Below, piece after piece: positions 32,518 through 44,654 of a stretch of 64,000 nucleotides of DNA. Numbering within the stretch: position 1 is the first letter of the stretch; each line of letters begins with the position of its first letter. The position numbers and the translations under genes were made by a program. A model generated the notes under the pieces. It had not been told where the DNA came from, made no database searches, and worked only from the letters and a program-made list of their open reading frames with translations. Where the stretch lies: NCBI GenBank assembly GCA_963854835.1, contig OY978525.1:108942917-109006916 (forward strand), written 5' to 3'. This DNA is from Megamerina dolium (taxonomy: Eukaryota > Arthropoda > Insecta > Diptera > Megamerinidae).

Positions 32518-33737
32518 CGAGGGCTGTCCCAGAACTACCCGACTTAGCATATAGATGGCGGCAGTAGTTTGAAAAAAAATGACTTTGGTGGAAATTGGCA
32601 ACTAATAAAACATATAAAATGTTGTAAGTTTAAAGGCACCACGTTGTTTAGTATTTTTTTTTTTTGAGCCATCGCAAGTTAACGATCTCAGTGGACATTT
32701 GTAAACATGGAAAAAATTGGTCACCGTTATGTAATTCAATACTTTGATTTAAAAGGTCTCAGTCCAACGAATATTAAAGCCGAACCAGATTTTACTCTGG
32801 AGGAGTCTACTCCTTCGTCTACGAAATATTGGGTGGCAGAGTCTAAAAGAGGTCGTACGAGCTGCCAATACGAACACCGTAGTGGTCGACCAATTGAGGT
32901 GACCGCGCCAGAAACGGTCAGAAAATCCATAAAATGGTATTGGATGATCGCCGGCTGAAGGTGCATGAGCTAGGTGAAATTTCAGGCATTTCAAAAAGTG
33001 CTTTACATCGTATATTGGACGAAAATTGGGATATGAAAAGCTGTGTGGATGCCGCGTTTGCTCAGAGTGCGTTTCTATAGAGTATTTGGCAATGTTTCAC
33101 AATAATAAAGCCGAGTTTTTGCGTCGATTCATAACCTCGGATGAGACATGGGTCCACCACTTCACACCGGAGACAAAGCAGCAGTCAAAAGAGTGGATTG
33201 AATGGGGAGAATCATGTCCAAAACAGGTGAAGATAATTCCATCTGCAGGCAAGTTTATGGCGTCTGTTTTTTGGGATTCAAGTGGGATAATTTTTATTGA
33301 TTATCTTCAAAAAGGAAAAACAATCAACGCCAAGTATTATGCTAACTTTTTGCAGCGTTTAAGTGATGAAATTAAAGAAAAAATACCGCATTTGGCCAAA
33401 AAGAAAGTGTTGTTTCTTCAAGACAATGCACCAATTCACACATCCGATATTGCGATGGCCAAAATCAATGAGTTAAAACTTGAATTGCTTCAGCACGCAC
33501 TTTATTCATCAGATTTAGCGCCTTTGGATTAATTTCTATTTCCAAATTTGAAAAAATGGCTTGGTGGTAGGAGTTTTGTAAACAATAAAGAAGTGAGTCT
33601 GCGGTAGATGGCTATTTTAATGAGCTAGACAGTTCATACTATAAACAGGGTATCGAAACTATAAAATATCGCTGGAAAAAATTGTTCCAAATTTGTTATT
33701 TTCTTAGTTAGGTCAGGTAGCTCTGGGACAGCCCTCG
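32518..33737 (+). mobile_element. Irritans-type mariner, complete ends, dead
   Basis: The inverted ends CGAGGGCTGTCCCAGAACTA (left) and CGAGGGCTGTCCCAGAGCTA (right end, minus strand) are flanked by TA (32516-32517 and 33738-33739). The 1220-bp element carries one transposase gene on the plus strand. Relatives in this window are 47641-48924 (minus, complete) and 4771-4964 (fragment). Confidence 0.92.
32707..33715 (+). pseudogene. Broken irritans-group mariner transposase
   Basis: The start at 32707 reads MEKIGHRYVIQYFDLKGLSP, the usual N-terminus of this group, followed by YWVAESKRGRTSCQYEHRSG and RPIEV. A frameshift near 32928 moves the frame to KMVLDDRRLKVHELGEISGI, and another near 33020 leads to a long stretch with EFLRRFITSDETWVHHFTPE, KQQSKEWIEWGE, GKFMASVFWDSSGIIFIDYL, KKKVLFLQDNAPIHTS and LYSSDLAPLD. 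All three catalytic aspartates are present, but a TAA directly follows the third one (33529-33531, DYYLF expected). Frames after about 33590 are scrambled. The gene cannot make a full transposase. Confidence 0.92.
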
Positions 33738-33739
33738 TA

Positions 33740-34690
33740 TACTCCAATGTGAATATAATCAAATTGGTCTTATTCTTCTTTGCAAATATCAAATATGTAG
33801 TTAGTGATGCCAATCCCAGAAATCTGGAATCCCACTTTAAGTATAGTTACAAAGATTCATAAAAAATAATTTATGCCAAAAATTACAAAATCTTGTTTAT
33901 GACATAAATACTGGTATTATCTCTAACACAATTTTACCACTCCAATTTTCTGCGAGAAATCAATTTTGATGATAAAACACTATTGGTAAGAAAAGAGTGA
34001 TAGTCGATTCGAATATGAATCATTTGGAAAAAAGGGTGCGACAAACTACCATCTTTGGTAACCAACCAACCAAGGCTTCAGTTGCATCAGTTTCCAATAA
34101 TTAATATTTTTCTATTAAATATATTTAAACATTATATAATTTTTGCAAATAAATTTCAAATAACGACCTTGCTTTCAACATTCCAAAACAAAAATCAGCA
34201 CAAGGTCTGAAAATTAGCATCCCTATAGGTAAAATAAACAATCTTCTCGAAGACTAAAGTTAACTAATTTCATCTTAAATTTTTGCATACTAAGCATTTC
34301 ACTTCATATTTTTTTATGTTATCATTATTTGTTTTTTTTTTTTTTTGCTTTTTCTTTTTGTCATTAATTTCAGGCCCATCCTTTTTATTGGTTTACTTAT
34401 ACCAAACATATTCGTTTTTCGCGAACATGAATACAATAGGAACACGTTCGTTACTCAGAAATACGTGATGCTGAAAATGAAGAAAAACAATCAACTGTAA
34501 TAGCAACAACAAATACAAAAATGAAAAGAATAATCATGTAAGTGAAATATTGACTCTATGTATTTTGAATTTATATATTTATGAAACACAAGAAGAAAAA
34601 GAGAGTTGAAGCTATTTAACAGCAAAATTATATTTCAGAAATAAATTCAATTCTTATACACATTCTTCACCACATAATTTGGAAATACGG
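33740..34690. other. AT-rich spacer, nothing recognised
   Basis: About 950 bp of AT-rich DNA with a T-run near 34330; no coding homology. Confidence 0.5.
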
Positions 34691-34692
34691 AA

Positions 34693-35079
34693 GGTTAGGT
34701 TAGGTTATGTGGCTGTCTTCTCTCTGAGAGGCCACACTTAGACCAGAAAGGCCCATTATGATACCACCGAGCTTCTCTTCCAATACTGTTATGCGTATTA
34801 AATTTGGACAGCATTAGAAGGGAGCTACTTATATTAGCCGGTTCCGAACGGCAGAAGCCTTGTGACATCATTTTAACTTATTTTTATCACAGAGCCCTTT
34901 TAAGAAGCATTTTTGACGAATTGTTACTACCGGCAAAATTGCCAATTCTTGGCGGCAGGCGGGTACCGTTCGAAAGAAAAATCTTTTCGATATTAAATTT
35001 TGTTATGCTTCAGCCGGGGTTTGAATCCACGACCTATAAATCAGAAGGCCAACGCATTAACCACTGAGCTACGGCACCC
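34693..35079 (-). mobile_element. tRNA-derived SINE, copy 2, full length
   Basis: The minus strand starts GGGTGCCGTAGCTCAGTGGT (A box TAGCTCAGTGG) and has a B-box-like GGATTCAAACC about 45 bp on, the spacing of a tRNA promoter. The 387-bp element ends, at the left, in an AACCT repeat tail (plus strand GGTTAGGTTAGGTTATGTGG). It is bounded by the 7-bp repeat TACGGAA (34686-34692 and 35082-35088), consistent with a target-site duplication. Confidence 0.85.
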
Positions 35080-35352
35080 ACTACGGAAAGATGACTGTTT
35101 ACTTCAATACCAGATGCTGCAAATTTAATTTGTCTTTAGCGGAGTATTTTAAATCTCAATTAAATTGAGATACCCCTTCTGCAGTGCTTGCAGTCAATAA
35201 TTCTGGCTTCCAACATAGCGTTGGGGAAAAAACATTTTAGGATAGTCATGCAGCTGCTAAAGCTTTCCTCCTTAAGTCAATCATATTCCGTTGTTGAAGT
35301 AAATCCTTCAGCGAAATATCTGAACATTTTACATTTGAACATTCAAATTACC

Positions 35353-35772
35353 ATATCGTCGGTATATACGAAAAAAGACGCACGCGTGTTTTGACGGCGA
35401 AGAAGGACGCGTAAAAAAACAAGACGTAATCATAGTTGATGGCGAAAAAAGACCCATAACATAATTGACGATGAAGAAAAACGCATAAACTTAGCTGACG
35501 GCGAAGAAAGACGCGTAAATATATTACGATTTATCCGACCGATTGACAATAATTAGTGTATTTGATAACTACACCGCCATCAATTGTGTTTATGCGTCCC
35601 TCATCGCCGTCAATTGTATTTACGCGTCTTTATTCTCCGTCAATTATGTTTACGAGTCTTTCTTCGTCATCAACTATGTTTACGCGCCTTTCTTCGCCGA
35701 TGATTTTTTCATGCGTCTTTTTTCGCTGTCATTTTTTAAGTATGCATCTTTCTTCGAAAGCACCGACGATAT
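35353..35772. mobile_element. Foldback-like element: inverted arrays of a 30-bp unit
   Basis: The two edges are inverted (ATATCGTCGGT at 35353-35363; ACCGACGATAT at 35762-35772). The left arm (to about 35520) holds about four to five units like GGCGAAGAAAGACGCGTAAA. The right arm (from about 35578) holds six units in the opposite orientation, with strict 30-bp spacing at first (TCAATTGTGTTTATGCGTCC, TCAATTGTATTTACGCGTCT and so on). A short spacer of about 50 bp separates the arms. Long inverted arms made of short tandem units are the hallmark of Drosophila Foldback elements, whose unit is of similar length. Homology to them is not shown. No clear target duplication was found. Confidence 0.7.
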
Positions 35773-35774
35773 TT

Positions 35775-36966
35775 TAATGAAAATACATGATTGCAAATAA
35801 GCAAAAACCTTTTGAAATTTGAATATTATCTACTTCGGATCAATGTCAAGAAAATAGATTAGTGGAGGTTTTATAGATGGTCGAAAGTTGCAACAAATGA
35901 CATTTTTGACCTATTTACACAAGAATATCTAAAAATCCTTACGTGGTTGTGCAATTTCGTCACTTTTATTGGATTCAGCATAAAAAATTGTGTAGAATAT
36001 AACTACTCTAGTTTCTGGGTTTGACAAAATTTCATTCATTTTGGAGGTCTGCGATATCGATTAAATTTGTTTAATGTTTTAATTCACTTTCATACTATTA
36101 AGACATGTTTTATTTATAGTTATTAAACACGGTTTTTCATATTTATATTACATTTCAATAGTAATAATAACAAGAATAAAAATCAACTATTCTTTAGTTT
36201 TTCTTATCCCTATGGAACGTGATGTGGAAGCTTGTCAAGCTTAATCTCGATTTTTTTTTTGTGATTTTTCTACCCTAACTTTATTACAAATATTTATTAT
36301 ATATATACTATATAAGGCAGTTGCAGATATGTACTATTACATGTTCTTAAGTTTCTATGTTTTATTGTTGGCTAGCACTGTTGCTACTGTGGTAACACAG
36401 TTGGACTTGTTGCAGTTTTTGTTTCTTTCGTAACATCATTGCTTGACGTTCATTGTTCTTTAATATTATTTGTTGCACACATTTCTGCTTTATCTCTCTC
36501 TCTCTCTCTCTAGTTTCCTTCTTCTAATATGTTCTTTGGTTTTCTTGAACTTAATATTGCCTTCTCAGCATCTTGCTTGCTCTGTTTTGTTGACTTATTT
36601 AATGAGTTATGTCACAGGAAAACAATATTTGTTGCTTTGAGGTTATTTTTTTTTTTTCGAATCATTGTAGTTTTTATAATCGGAATTATTGTTGTTGCAA
36701 TGAAAATAATTATTATTATTACTGCTTTGTGGTAAAGTTGTTACTTCTACATATAAAATAACTGCTTTTAAATATAACCTTTTATTTGACTTTAATATAC
36801 TTTTATATATTTGATGGTTAAAAACTTTATTTTCAATATGTTCTCATACATGTTCTGTGACTTCCGATAATATTTCCATTACAGTAACTGTGTATATAAT
36901 GGGTAGAACCCTACTGGGAGTTGTTTCTTAATATTTCATTTAATATCTTATAAATCTTAGAAATTA
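35775..36966. other. AT-rich spacer with a CT tract
   Basis: No gene recognised. A (TC)9 tract lies at 36493-36510 and ATT-rich runs near 36700. Confidence 0.55.
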
Positions 36967-36968
36967 TA

Positions 36969-38234
36969 TAAGGTCTAGTAAAACGAAATATTTTTGCAGT
37001 AAATTGAAGGTTTTATTTAGCATAGTTAGAATAATCTGATTTAAGTCAAATATACACTGTTTTGCTTGATAACTTGTTGCCATTTTGAAGGTAATTTCAT
37101 AATGCCACACTCATAGAAACTCTCGTCCCTATTGGCAAAAAACTGGAACAGTCGATTCTCACAAGCTTCTCTTGAGGCGTATTTTTCACCAGCAAAATCA
37201 TTAGCCATAGACAGGAACAGATAGTAATCACTTAGTGCCAAATCCAAACTATAAGGTGGATGCTTAAGAACCTCCAAACCATGTTCCCGGAGCTTCTGGC
37301 GAATCACTATCGATGTGCGTGGCCTGGCGTTGTCCTGATGGAACACAATTCCTCTCCTATTGCCCAAATCTGGCCGCTTCTGGGCAATTTCTTCCTTCAA
37401 ACGGTCCAATTGTTGACAGTATAGGTCCGAATTAAGAGTTTGGCCGTAGGGGAGAAGCTTATAGTAGATGATTCCCTCCCAATCCCATCAAACACATAAT
37501 AAAACCTTCCTGACCGTCAATCCTGGCTTGGCCACCGTTTGCGCCGGCTCACCGCGATTCAACCACAACCGTTTTCGCTTGACGTTGTCGCAAGTGACCC
37601 ACTTTACATCACCAGTAACCATCCGCTTCAGGAATGGATTGATTTTGTTGCGATTCAGCAGCGATTCGAAGATGGAAATTCGGTCCATGAGGTTTTTTTG
37701 CGTTAACTCGTGTAGCACCCATACATCGAGCTTCTTTTTGTATCCAGTCTTATTTAAATGATTCCAAACGGATTTTTGGTCAATGTTTAACTCCTGGGCC
37801 ACAGAAACAGACTCGACGATTTCCATTATTTTATCGATATTTTCGACAATTGGCATTCCAGAGCGTGGTGCATCTTTGACATCAAAATTACCGGAACGGA
37901 ATCGACGAAACCAAAATTGCACATGATTGGCTGTTATAGTATCATTACCATAAACACTATTCACATTTTCAGCCATCTGGCTTACGTTTTCGCCTATATC
38001 GAAGAAAAACTGTAAAATATGGCGTATTTTCTCTTGACTGGTGTCCATCTTTGATGCGTGCTCAAACAATACTGAGTCAAGCAATCACAAAACTGCCTGA
38101 AAAGTTTATTTAGTACGAAATCCTATCTTTCTAACGTCATCTAGCGTAATCCGATCGCACTTATACAACGCGATATACAGATTATTAAAGCCATCTATTG
38201 GAAAAAATAATGGATTTCTTTTTACTACACCTGA
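36969..38234 (-). mobile_element. Complete mariner element (DD34D) with broken transposase
   Basis: The ends TAAGGTCTAGTAAAACGAAA (left) and TCAGGTGTAGTAAAAAGAAA (right end, minus strand) are flanked by TA (36967-36968 and 38235-38236); length 1266 bp. Minus-strand transposase: KMDTSQEKIRHILQFFFDIG, VQFWFRRFRSGNFDVKDAPR, GYKKKLDVWVLHELTQKNLM, RMVTGDVKWVTCDN (first catalytic block, E changed to V) and KPGLTVRKVLLCV. The frame breaks near 37488 and resumes with MDRLKEEIAQKRPDL, FHQDNARPRTS, YSLDLALSDYYLF and GIMKLPSKWQQVI, ending at 37041. The catalytic aspartates persist, but the central frameshift (around the YYELLPYGQ region, 37440-37490) splits the gene. The relic at 2195-2697 is the same family. 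Confidence 0.9.
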
Positions 38235-38239
38235 TATAT

Positions 38240-39825
38240 ACAACGCAATTTACCACCACTACTCAATCCACACCAATTTAAGGTTTACGTAATTTTTTGG
38301 AGATCCCCACAAAATAAGAGCTTACTTGCATAACAAAATCCCATTATTAATGATTGCCATATGTTCTTATACAATAGCTAATGCATAATAACTTTTCGAA
38401 TTTGAATCGAATAGAATCTGGACGTCCTCTCTTGCCCTTTCAATTGATTGTAAGTTGGAAAATTATAAATAAATTATCATTTTTTTTTTTGTTTTTTCTT
38501 TTCAATAGATGCTAACAAAGTCAATACCACAAACAAATAAATTTCTAAAGGCGAAAAATTGCGTGTAAAAAAATAAAAGCAAAATATGTACATTAAAAAA
38601 GCGAAAGGCAAAGAGTGCAGAGTGTAGTGAAAAAAATGTAAATAAATAAAATGAAAATTAAATAAACACTTACAATCAATGACGTAGAAAGAAGTGAGAA
38701 GATCAAATCACCGATGAAAATCGTATCAACATCAATCGAATTTCTACATATAATAAATGATGAGATTGAGAATAAAAATTACAAAATTATAAAATTACGA
38801 CAAGAATAACAACAACAATAAATAATAATCTACACTAACAACACAACAAATTAATATGTAACATTCCACAATACTAACTCACTCCCATAATCATATACAG
38901 AACATCAGACGATATTCATTTGAGAATGTTTGCATGTGCAAATAAGAGTAAGTATGCTGTCTTATGCATTGTGAACCAACAACAACAAGATATGAGCATT
39001 TGATTTGTCAATATTGGTGATGATGATAATATGATTTTGGTGAAGGTCAAAATCGATTTTAATTTTAAATCAATTCATTCTTTAAAATAAGTTATTAGTT
39101 TTTGTCCAATTTTGTTACCAAAATTTTACCAATGAAAAGGGTCCAGAGTCTATAAAAGCAATAGCATAAATGTACGTGCCTCAATCATGATAGTACTGGC
39201 CATAGCAATTGAGATGAAGTAGATTATAGTGATCGTATCAACGTAGCATTTATGAGAAATCATACAAAATCAATAAGAATCTTAACGTTTACTAAGTTCA
39301 TGTGCATCATAGACATACGGCAGCGTTAATCCGGATTAACGACGTACTTAATCCGAATAAAATACTAACCTGACAGACGGCAGTATTGCGGATTAACTCA
39401 ATTAACTCAACAGCTGATTGCTGTTTTATTAGGTCTGCTCACTTACATTACTATCACTATCAATTTCTGTCATCTGTCACTCTCGATATGAGAAAATCTA
39501 CAAGAAGTACGTGAACTGAAAACTATCAGAAACTTGTAAATTAACATTCACAGTTCATAATTGACAGCTGCATTTATTTGTTCGCCAACGCTTTTCATAT
39601 CGAAAACTGTGTTAACAATTGTTGAAAGTTTTTTTTTACCAGCGAACACACCTATTGTTTTGTAAATTGGATCGAGAAAAATTCACAATAGAAATTTTTC
39701 AGCAGTGTTGCCATCGTAAATTGCCCTAATCCTTTGGTTAATTTTGAGAATTAACTCGTTTATACGTTAGTTCTCAAAATTATACGTTTTGAATATATTT
39801 TGCAAAAGATAGCCTGAATCATATT
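38240..39825. other. AT-rich spacer, no gene recognised
   Basis: Includes an 18-bp perfect palindrome (CGTTAATCCGGATTAACG, 39324-39341) and scattered TTAATCC repeats to about 39400. No coding homology was found. Confidence 0.5.
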
Positions 39826-39834
39826 CAATTTAGG

Positions 39835-40455
39835 CCGAATATAACATGCCTTCTCTGTTCTTCGCTAGCTGGTGCCAGTTGGAAATTCCAAGCGCCATCA
39901 GGTTCTCCAGTAGTTGGTCTTTCCACCAGAGGTTAGGTCTTCCTTTTCTGCATCGTTCTCCAGCGGGTTCCGCTCCATTCCATTCGCTCGACATGACCTA
40001 GCCAGCGCAGCCGCTTGATTTTGATGCGCTTTACTATGTCAGTATCGGCATACAGCTCGTACAGCTCATGGTTGTACCTTATTCGGTACTCGCCACCAAC
40101 GCAAATAAGTCCCACGATCTTGCGTAGGACTTTTCTATCGAAAACTCCAAGCATTCGCTCATTCGAGGTGGAAATTGTCCAGGCTTTAGCGCCATATGTA
40201 AGGACAGGCATGATGAGAGACTTGTATAGTGTAGTTTTCGTTTTTCGAAAGAGTGCTCGACTTCAGAATTGCTTAGTTAGCCCAAAGTAGCACCTGTTTG
40301 CAAGAATGATCCTACGCAATATCTCCTGCTTGTTTCAAGATAGACAAAGTCCCTTACTACTTCAAAAACGTAGTTATCAACAGTGACGTGCTGCCCAAGA
40401 CGACGGGACGCTTTGTTATCTACAAAGAAAGGAGCACACTTTGCACAGCATTTGT
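39835..40455 (-). mobile_element. LINE 3' fragment, same family as 17958-19048
   Basis: On the minus strand: RRLGQHVTVDNYVFEVVRDF at about 40430-40370, then a broken LANRCYFGL region, MPVLTYGAKAWTISTSNERM, FDRKVLRKIVGLICVGGEYR, YNHELYELYADTDIVKRI and RLRWLGHVERMEW. About 30 codons are missing after VERMEW, and the frame is then lost. The 3' end, near 39835, includes the same GGCCGAAT motif seen at the end of the 17958 copy. Only the region after the YADD box survives. Confidence 0.8.
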
Positions 40456-41723
40456 TGTAAGGCATGTTGGGTTCAGAAACGACGATATGCCTGAAAATTA
40501 AATGAAATTTCTGTTGTGTACAATATTCGAAAAGCTAATGTAATTCTGTGGATTAAAAAAAATGTGTATTCCAAGTGATAGTGTTGATAAATGCTGCCAA
40601 ATGAATTAACCATCACAACCATCTTTCATTATTTTTCTCTAAAACACATCGAGTTCCGAATAGCGATCTCTATGGACTGGAATGCCCATTTAATCAGAAA
40701 TTGGTTGTTTTTTTTTGTTATATTGTAATTTTTAAAAAATATAGGAGGAAGTAGTGGAAGCGTTATCCAAAATGGCAAACGTAAGAGCAACAGGCCCAGA
40801 CAATATACCAGCTGAGGTCTGAAAACGTTTGGGCCAAGCCAGCATCGAATTTTTAACATCTTTATTTAGTGACATACTTTATGGAAAGATTCCTAACAGC
40901 TGGCGTAAAATCTTACTCATATCATTTTATAAAAACAAAGGAGATGTAGCAGACTGTGGTAGCTTCAGAGCAATTAAACTCATAAGTAACTCTTTCAAGA
41001 TTTGGGAGCGGGTGCTGAATAATATACTGTGTGGTAGAGTAAAGATAAGTAAGAACCAGTGTGGTTTCATGGCAGGCAAATCTACAACAGACGCTATCCA
41101 CACAATAAACATATTAATGGAAAAGTACAGAGATGATAAGAAAAACCTCTATTTCATCTTTATAGATCTTGAGAGAGCGTTTGATAGAATACCACATACA
41201 CTAATTTGGCAACACCTTAGAGCACAGAGAATATATAAATATTACATCAAGATAATTTAAGATATGTATGACAATGCAACTGCAAAGGTCAGAGGGACAG
41301 CGGGCGAAAGCTAAGATTTCAACGTAAACGTAGGGGTACATCAAGATTCCGCATTGAGTCCGCTTCTATTTAACCTAGTCATGAATTACAAAACAGCTCA
41401 CATCCATCTTATATGCAGACGATATCGTCTTAGTAAACGAAGACGCAGACGATATCCACCCTAACTCAATGGCAACGAGCGCTCAAGGCACATGGATTAA
41501 AAATAAGCACGATAAAGACGGAAGTAATGCGCTGTGAATTTTCCTCCTGCACAACAACAACAGCAACCCTGATATATCCGGATAATAACTCACTAAATGA
41601 GATGAGCATGTTTAAATACTTGGATTCCGTTTTCACAAATACTGGCGAAATCAATGCAGACTTGCAGCAAAGGGTAAACTCAGCGTGGTTAAAATGGAAG
41701 TCATTAACGGGAGTGCTATGCGA

Positions 41724-42033
<310 letters not shown>

Positions 42034-42034
42034 T

Positions 42035-42235
42035 GCAGAACCCTTGTGACATCACTTGTCACAGAGTTTTTTCAGAAGCTTTTTTCATGGCAAGTTGTTA
42101 CTGTCGGAAGAATTGCCAATTGCTTGCAGGTGGGTACCGTTCGAGAGAAAAATCTTTTCGATATTAAATTTGTTATACATCAGCCGGGGATTGAACCACG
42201 GCCTACATATCAGAAGGCCAACACACTAACCCACA
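42035..42235 (-). mobile_element. tRNA-derived SINE, copy 3, truncated
   Basis: The body matches other copies from the GCAGAACCCTTGTGACATCA block to GGTTCAATCC (B box, minus strand). The A-box region is altered (CACTAACCCACAGACATT replaces the usual CACTAACCACTGAGCTAC). The 3' third of the SINE is missing and the TA array starts in its place. Confidence 0.8.
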
Positions 42236-42654
42236 GACATTTTGTATGCCCAACCACTGTATCCCCAACATTATTATATGGCCTCTGAAAAAGTCAGACG
42301 AAATAGAGCAGCAAACGGCGGAAACAAAAATGTTGCGGTGGTCTACATCAGTCACAGTGCTCGACAAAATACCAAACCGGTACATTCGGGGCAACCTCAA
42401 AATCGCGCCCATTGAACAAAAAATACAAGAGAGTCGCCTCCGTTGGTATGGAGCAAAGAAGCCAGGACGACCCCAGCGTACATGGGTGAAGCAGATACAA
42501 AATGATTTGAAACATGCACACATAAACACTGAGACAACCCCGGATCGACGAATCTGAAGATTAACTTACGAACTATTCAGGTTAAGACAACCATATTTAG
42601 CATTGCAAATATAATTAGATTTGCAAGAAAGAGGCAGGCCACAGCCATTCTGTT

Positions 42655-43260
42655 ATATAGCTCCCATACAAAGTCTCGGAACATATACAATACGTTTAAA
42701 CTTCAAACAATCAGCAAATCACGCCTACTACTCAATGTAGATCCCATACAAAGTTACGGAATGAATAGCCTGAATCTTAAAAACCCTACACAACTTCCAA
42801 AATAAAAAAAAAAAATAAAAAATAAATATGTGGCACTTAAAGCCCCAAAGGTCTCATTGGACGAGCTTCTCTTCCATTACTGTTGTGCGTCTTAAATTTG
42901 GACAGTATTAGACGGGACCTACTTATTTTAACCGGTTCCGAACGGCAGAACACTTGTGACATCACTTTTTCTGAGCTTCGTCACAGAGTTCTTTTAGAAG
43001 CTTTTTTTCATGGCAAGTTGTTACTGTCGGAAGAATTGCCAATTGCTTGCCGACAGGTGGGTACCATTCGAAGAAAAATCTTATCGATATTAAATTTGTT
43101 ATGCATCAGCCGGGGATTGAACCACGACCTACAGATCAGAAGGCGAACACACTAACCACTGAGCTACGGCACCCAAACTTCCAAAATACTTCGCCTAAAA
43201 CAATCATATCTCAGCTGTAGATAGGTAGAAATTATTCCTCAAAAACATGGTGAGCCATTT
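42655..43260 (-). mobile_element. Fragment of the (GTCC)-repeat element, split by a SINE
   Basis: Sequence either side of the SINE (42655-42804 and 43176-43260) resembles the right part of the copy at 55020-56347: TAGCTCCCATACAAAGTCTC, a later CCCATACAAAGT, and AGGTAGAAATTATTCCTCAA near 43230. The GTCC tract and subrepeats are absent, so only a piece is present. Confidence 0.6.
42805..43175 (-). mobile_element. tRNA-derived SINE, copy 4, full length with 13-bp target duplication
   Basis: The best-defined copy. The minus strand begins GGGTGCCGTAGCTCAGTGGT, with the A box at 43156-43166 (TAGCTCAGTGG) and the B box at 43114-43123 (GGTTCAATCC, consensus-like). The sequence before and just beyond the B box can be laid out as a tRNA. 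The flanks carry AACTTCCAAAATA at 42792-42804 and 43176-43188. The 3' end at the left reads GTGCCACATATTTATT followed by a T-rich tail on the minus strand, unlike the AACCT or poly-A tails of other copies. Confidence 0.92.
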
Positions 43261-43339
43261 CTTTGTAATCTAATACACATTCTAATAACTACCACACACA
43301 AATAGGTACATAAATAAAATATATTTCGTAATATGTGAG

Positions 43340-43345
43340 TTTAAT
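43340..43345 (-). terminator. Variant poly(A) signal of the nuclease gene
   Basis: ATTAAA on the minus strand, about 20 bp past the stop codon. No canonical AATAAA was seen on this strand within about 100 bp. Confidence 0.45.
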
Positions 43346-43363
43346 ATCAGCAGAATAACAGCA

Positions 43364-44586
43364 TCAATCCCAGACCATCAGAAAATCACGATGTGATGGC
43401 GCAAAACAGGATATGAATTTTTTAGGCTCACAACAATATGTATATCCTTCTTTTTTGTTTTGTTTAAGTCGCAAATCGGGTGGACATTCAACAACTGGAC
43501 ATGGTGGTACTGGCTCCTCATCATCAAAGATATTGTTATAGGTGATAAAGGCATAGAGTCTATAATCGACTTTTACAATTTTATACATCCACTTTGGTAT
43601 GGGCAAACGGCAATTGGGCAATAGAAACATTGGCACCATAGTGCTATCATCATCACTCTCCAATTGCAGTGTTGCGTATGCGGCCGAAACAACTCTTGCC
43701 TCATTGTTATAGCTGATTTGGTTTTGCACCCAAGACTCGATACGTTTCCAATTACCGATATTCACGGTATGAAATTGTGGCACAATATTGGTGAAAAAGA
43801 ATGTCGAGCATTTGGTGCAGTCCAACATGAAATCAATGCATGGTGCCATATGCCCTTTATCGATTTTATCCGCTCGACCACGTGTATTCTTACTCATATA
43901 TCCTTGATTGTAACCCAATAACTCTTGAAAACGATCAAAAATTTTCGTATCTGAGTAAATATCTTGAACACCAGGACCCACAATACCGCCATCACTAAAG
44001 CAAGACGGTGGCCGTTTGAATTCTATAAGGAGAAATATCCAAAAGTTATATACAACAAATATAGCACACTGAATACTAGCACAAATGCATTTGAACAACA
44101 CTTACTAACTTCATAATAATAAGCTATATGCCGAGTCCATATAGATCTTTCAAATGTCTTGTCATAACATGTCCGAAGTATTTCCAGAAATCCACTCGCT
44201 GTGCGAAATCCTGCACGATATACGTCATAACCACATGTAGAATCCCAAACTTGCTCCAAAGCATACTGAAAGTCCGCATTGCAATTTCCAATAGGTAGTT
44301 TATAATTGAAAGCGTCACCATTACAATCAATTTTTATTATATCATTTTCCGCACAAAATGCATATATGCTTCTACCATCTAGAACGCGATCGGTTAGCAG
44401 AATACGAGGTTCGTTATTGAAAAGGTCATAGTAGAGACGAGTCTCACGATCTAATATGCTCTTGCTCAGTAAACAATCTGATCGAATTTCCGCAATTATC
44501 ACCGCCGTTATCAGTAACGAAAATAATATTCGCACTTGTCGTCCGATAACGCAGTTAATACTCGGCATTGCACTAGATAGAGTCAA
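43364..44586 (-). CDS. Secreted DNA/RNA non-specific endonuclease family protein (two exons)
   Basis: The exons are 44586-44106 and 44022-43364; they join to 379 codons. The 83-bp intron has donor GTAAGT and acceptor TTATAG; splicing (phase 1) joins ...YYYEV to KFKRPPSCFSDGG. The N-terminus carries a signal peptide (hydrophobic ILFSLLITAVIIA, residues 20-32); Met7 could also start it. The protein is cysteine-rich, as expected for a secreted enzyme. The nuclease core includes DKGHMAPCIDF (215-225, putative general base His218), FFTNIVPQFHTVN (Asn239 as likely metal ligand) and NIGNWKRIE (248-256). The family motif is DRGH; here Arg is Lys. Related insect proteins digest nucleic acids outside cells, including gut dsRNases; the substrate here is unknown. 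The frame is intact and no paralogue lies nearby. I know no specific gene name. Confidence 0.9.
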
Positions 44587-44641
44587 TCAACTTGACCCAA
44601 TTTAGAAAATGCACTAACTTATAGTATGGTGCAATGAAGTC

Positions 44642-44649
44642 TATTTATA
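44642..44649 (-). promoter_or_regulatory. TATA box of the nuclease gene
   Basis: TATAAATA on the minus strand, 56 bp before the first ATG. That leaves room for a transcription start about 30 bp downstream and a short 5' leader. Confidence 0.65.
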
Positions 44650-44654
44650 CTTGC

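Noticed and set aside
35353..35772. CRISPR-like array of 30-bp repeats
   Set aside because: The units are contiguous with no spacers, diverge from each other, and switch orientation midway. The host is a eukaryote.
35543..35800. Repeat protein with 10-residue units (VNYVYASFF-like)
   Set aside because: The frame is open because the tandem DNA unit is 30 bp, a multiple of three. The opposite arm of the same foldback structure is not open in a matching way, and no start context or neighbours support translation.
39324..39341. 18-bp palindrome CGTTAATCCGGATTAACG as a regulatory site
   Set aside because: No gene lies nearby and no second strong copy or transposon end was found. It could be part of a decayed MITE, but the opposite end was not located.
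43100..43175. Functional tRNA gene
   Set aside because: A and B boxes are present, but the anticodon stem and the 3' acceptor half do not pair, and the sequence continues into a repeated SINE body with a target duplication.
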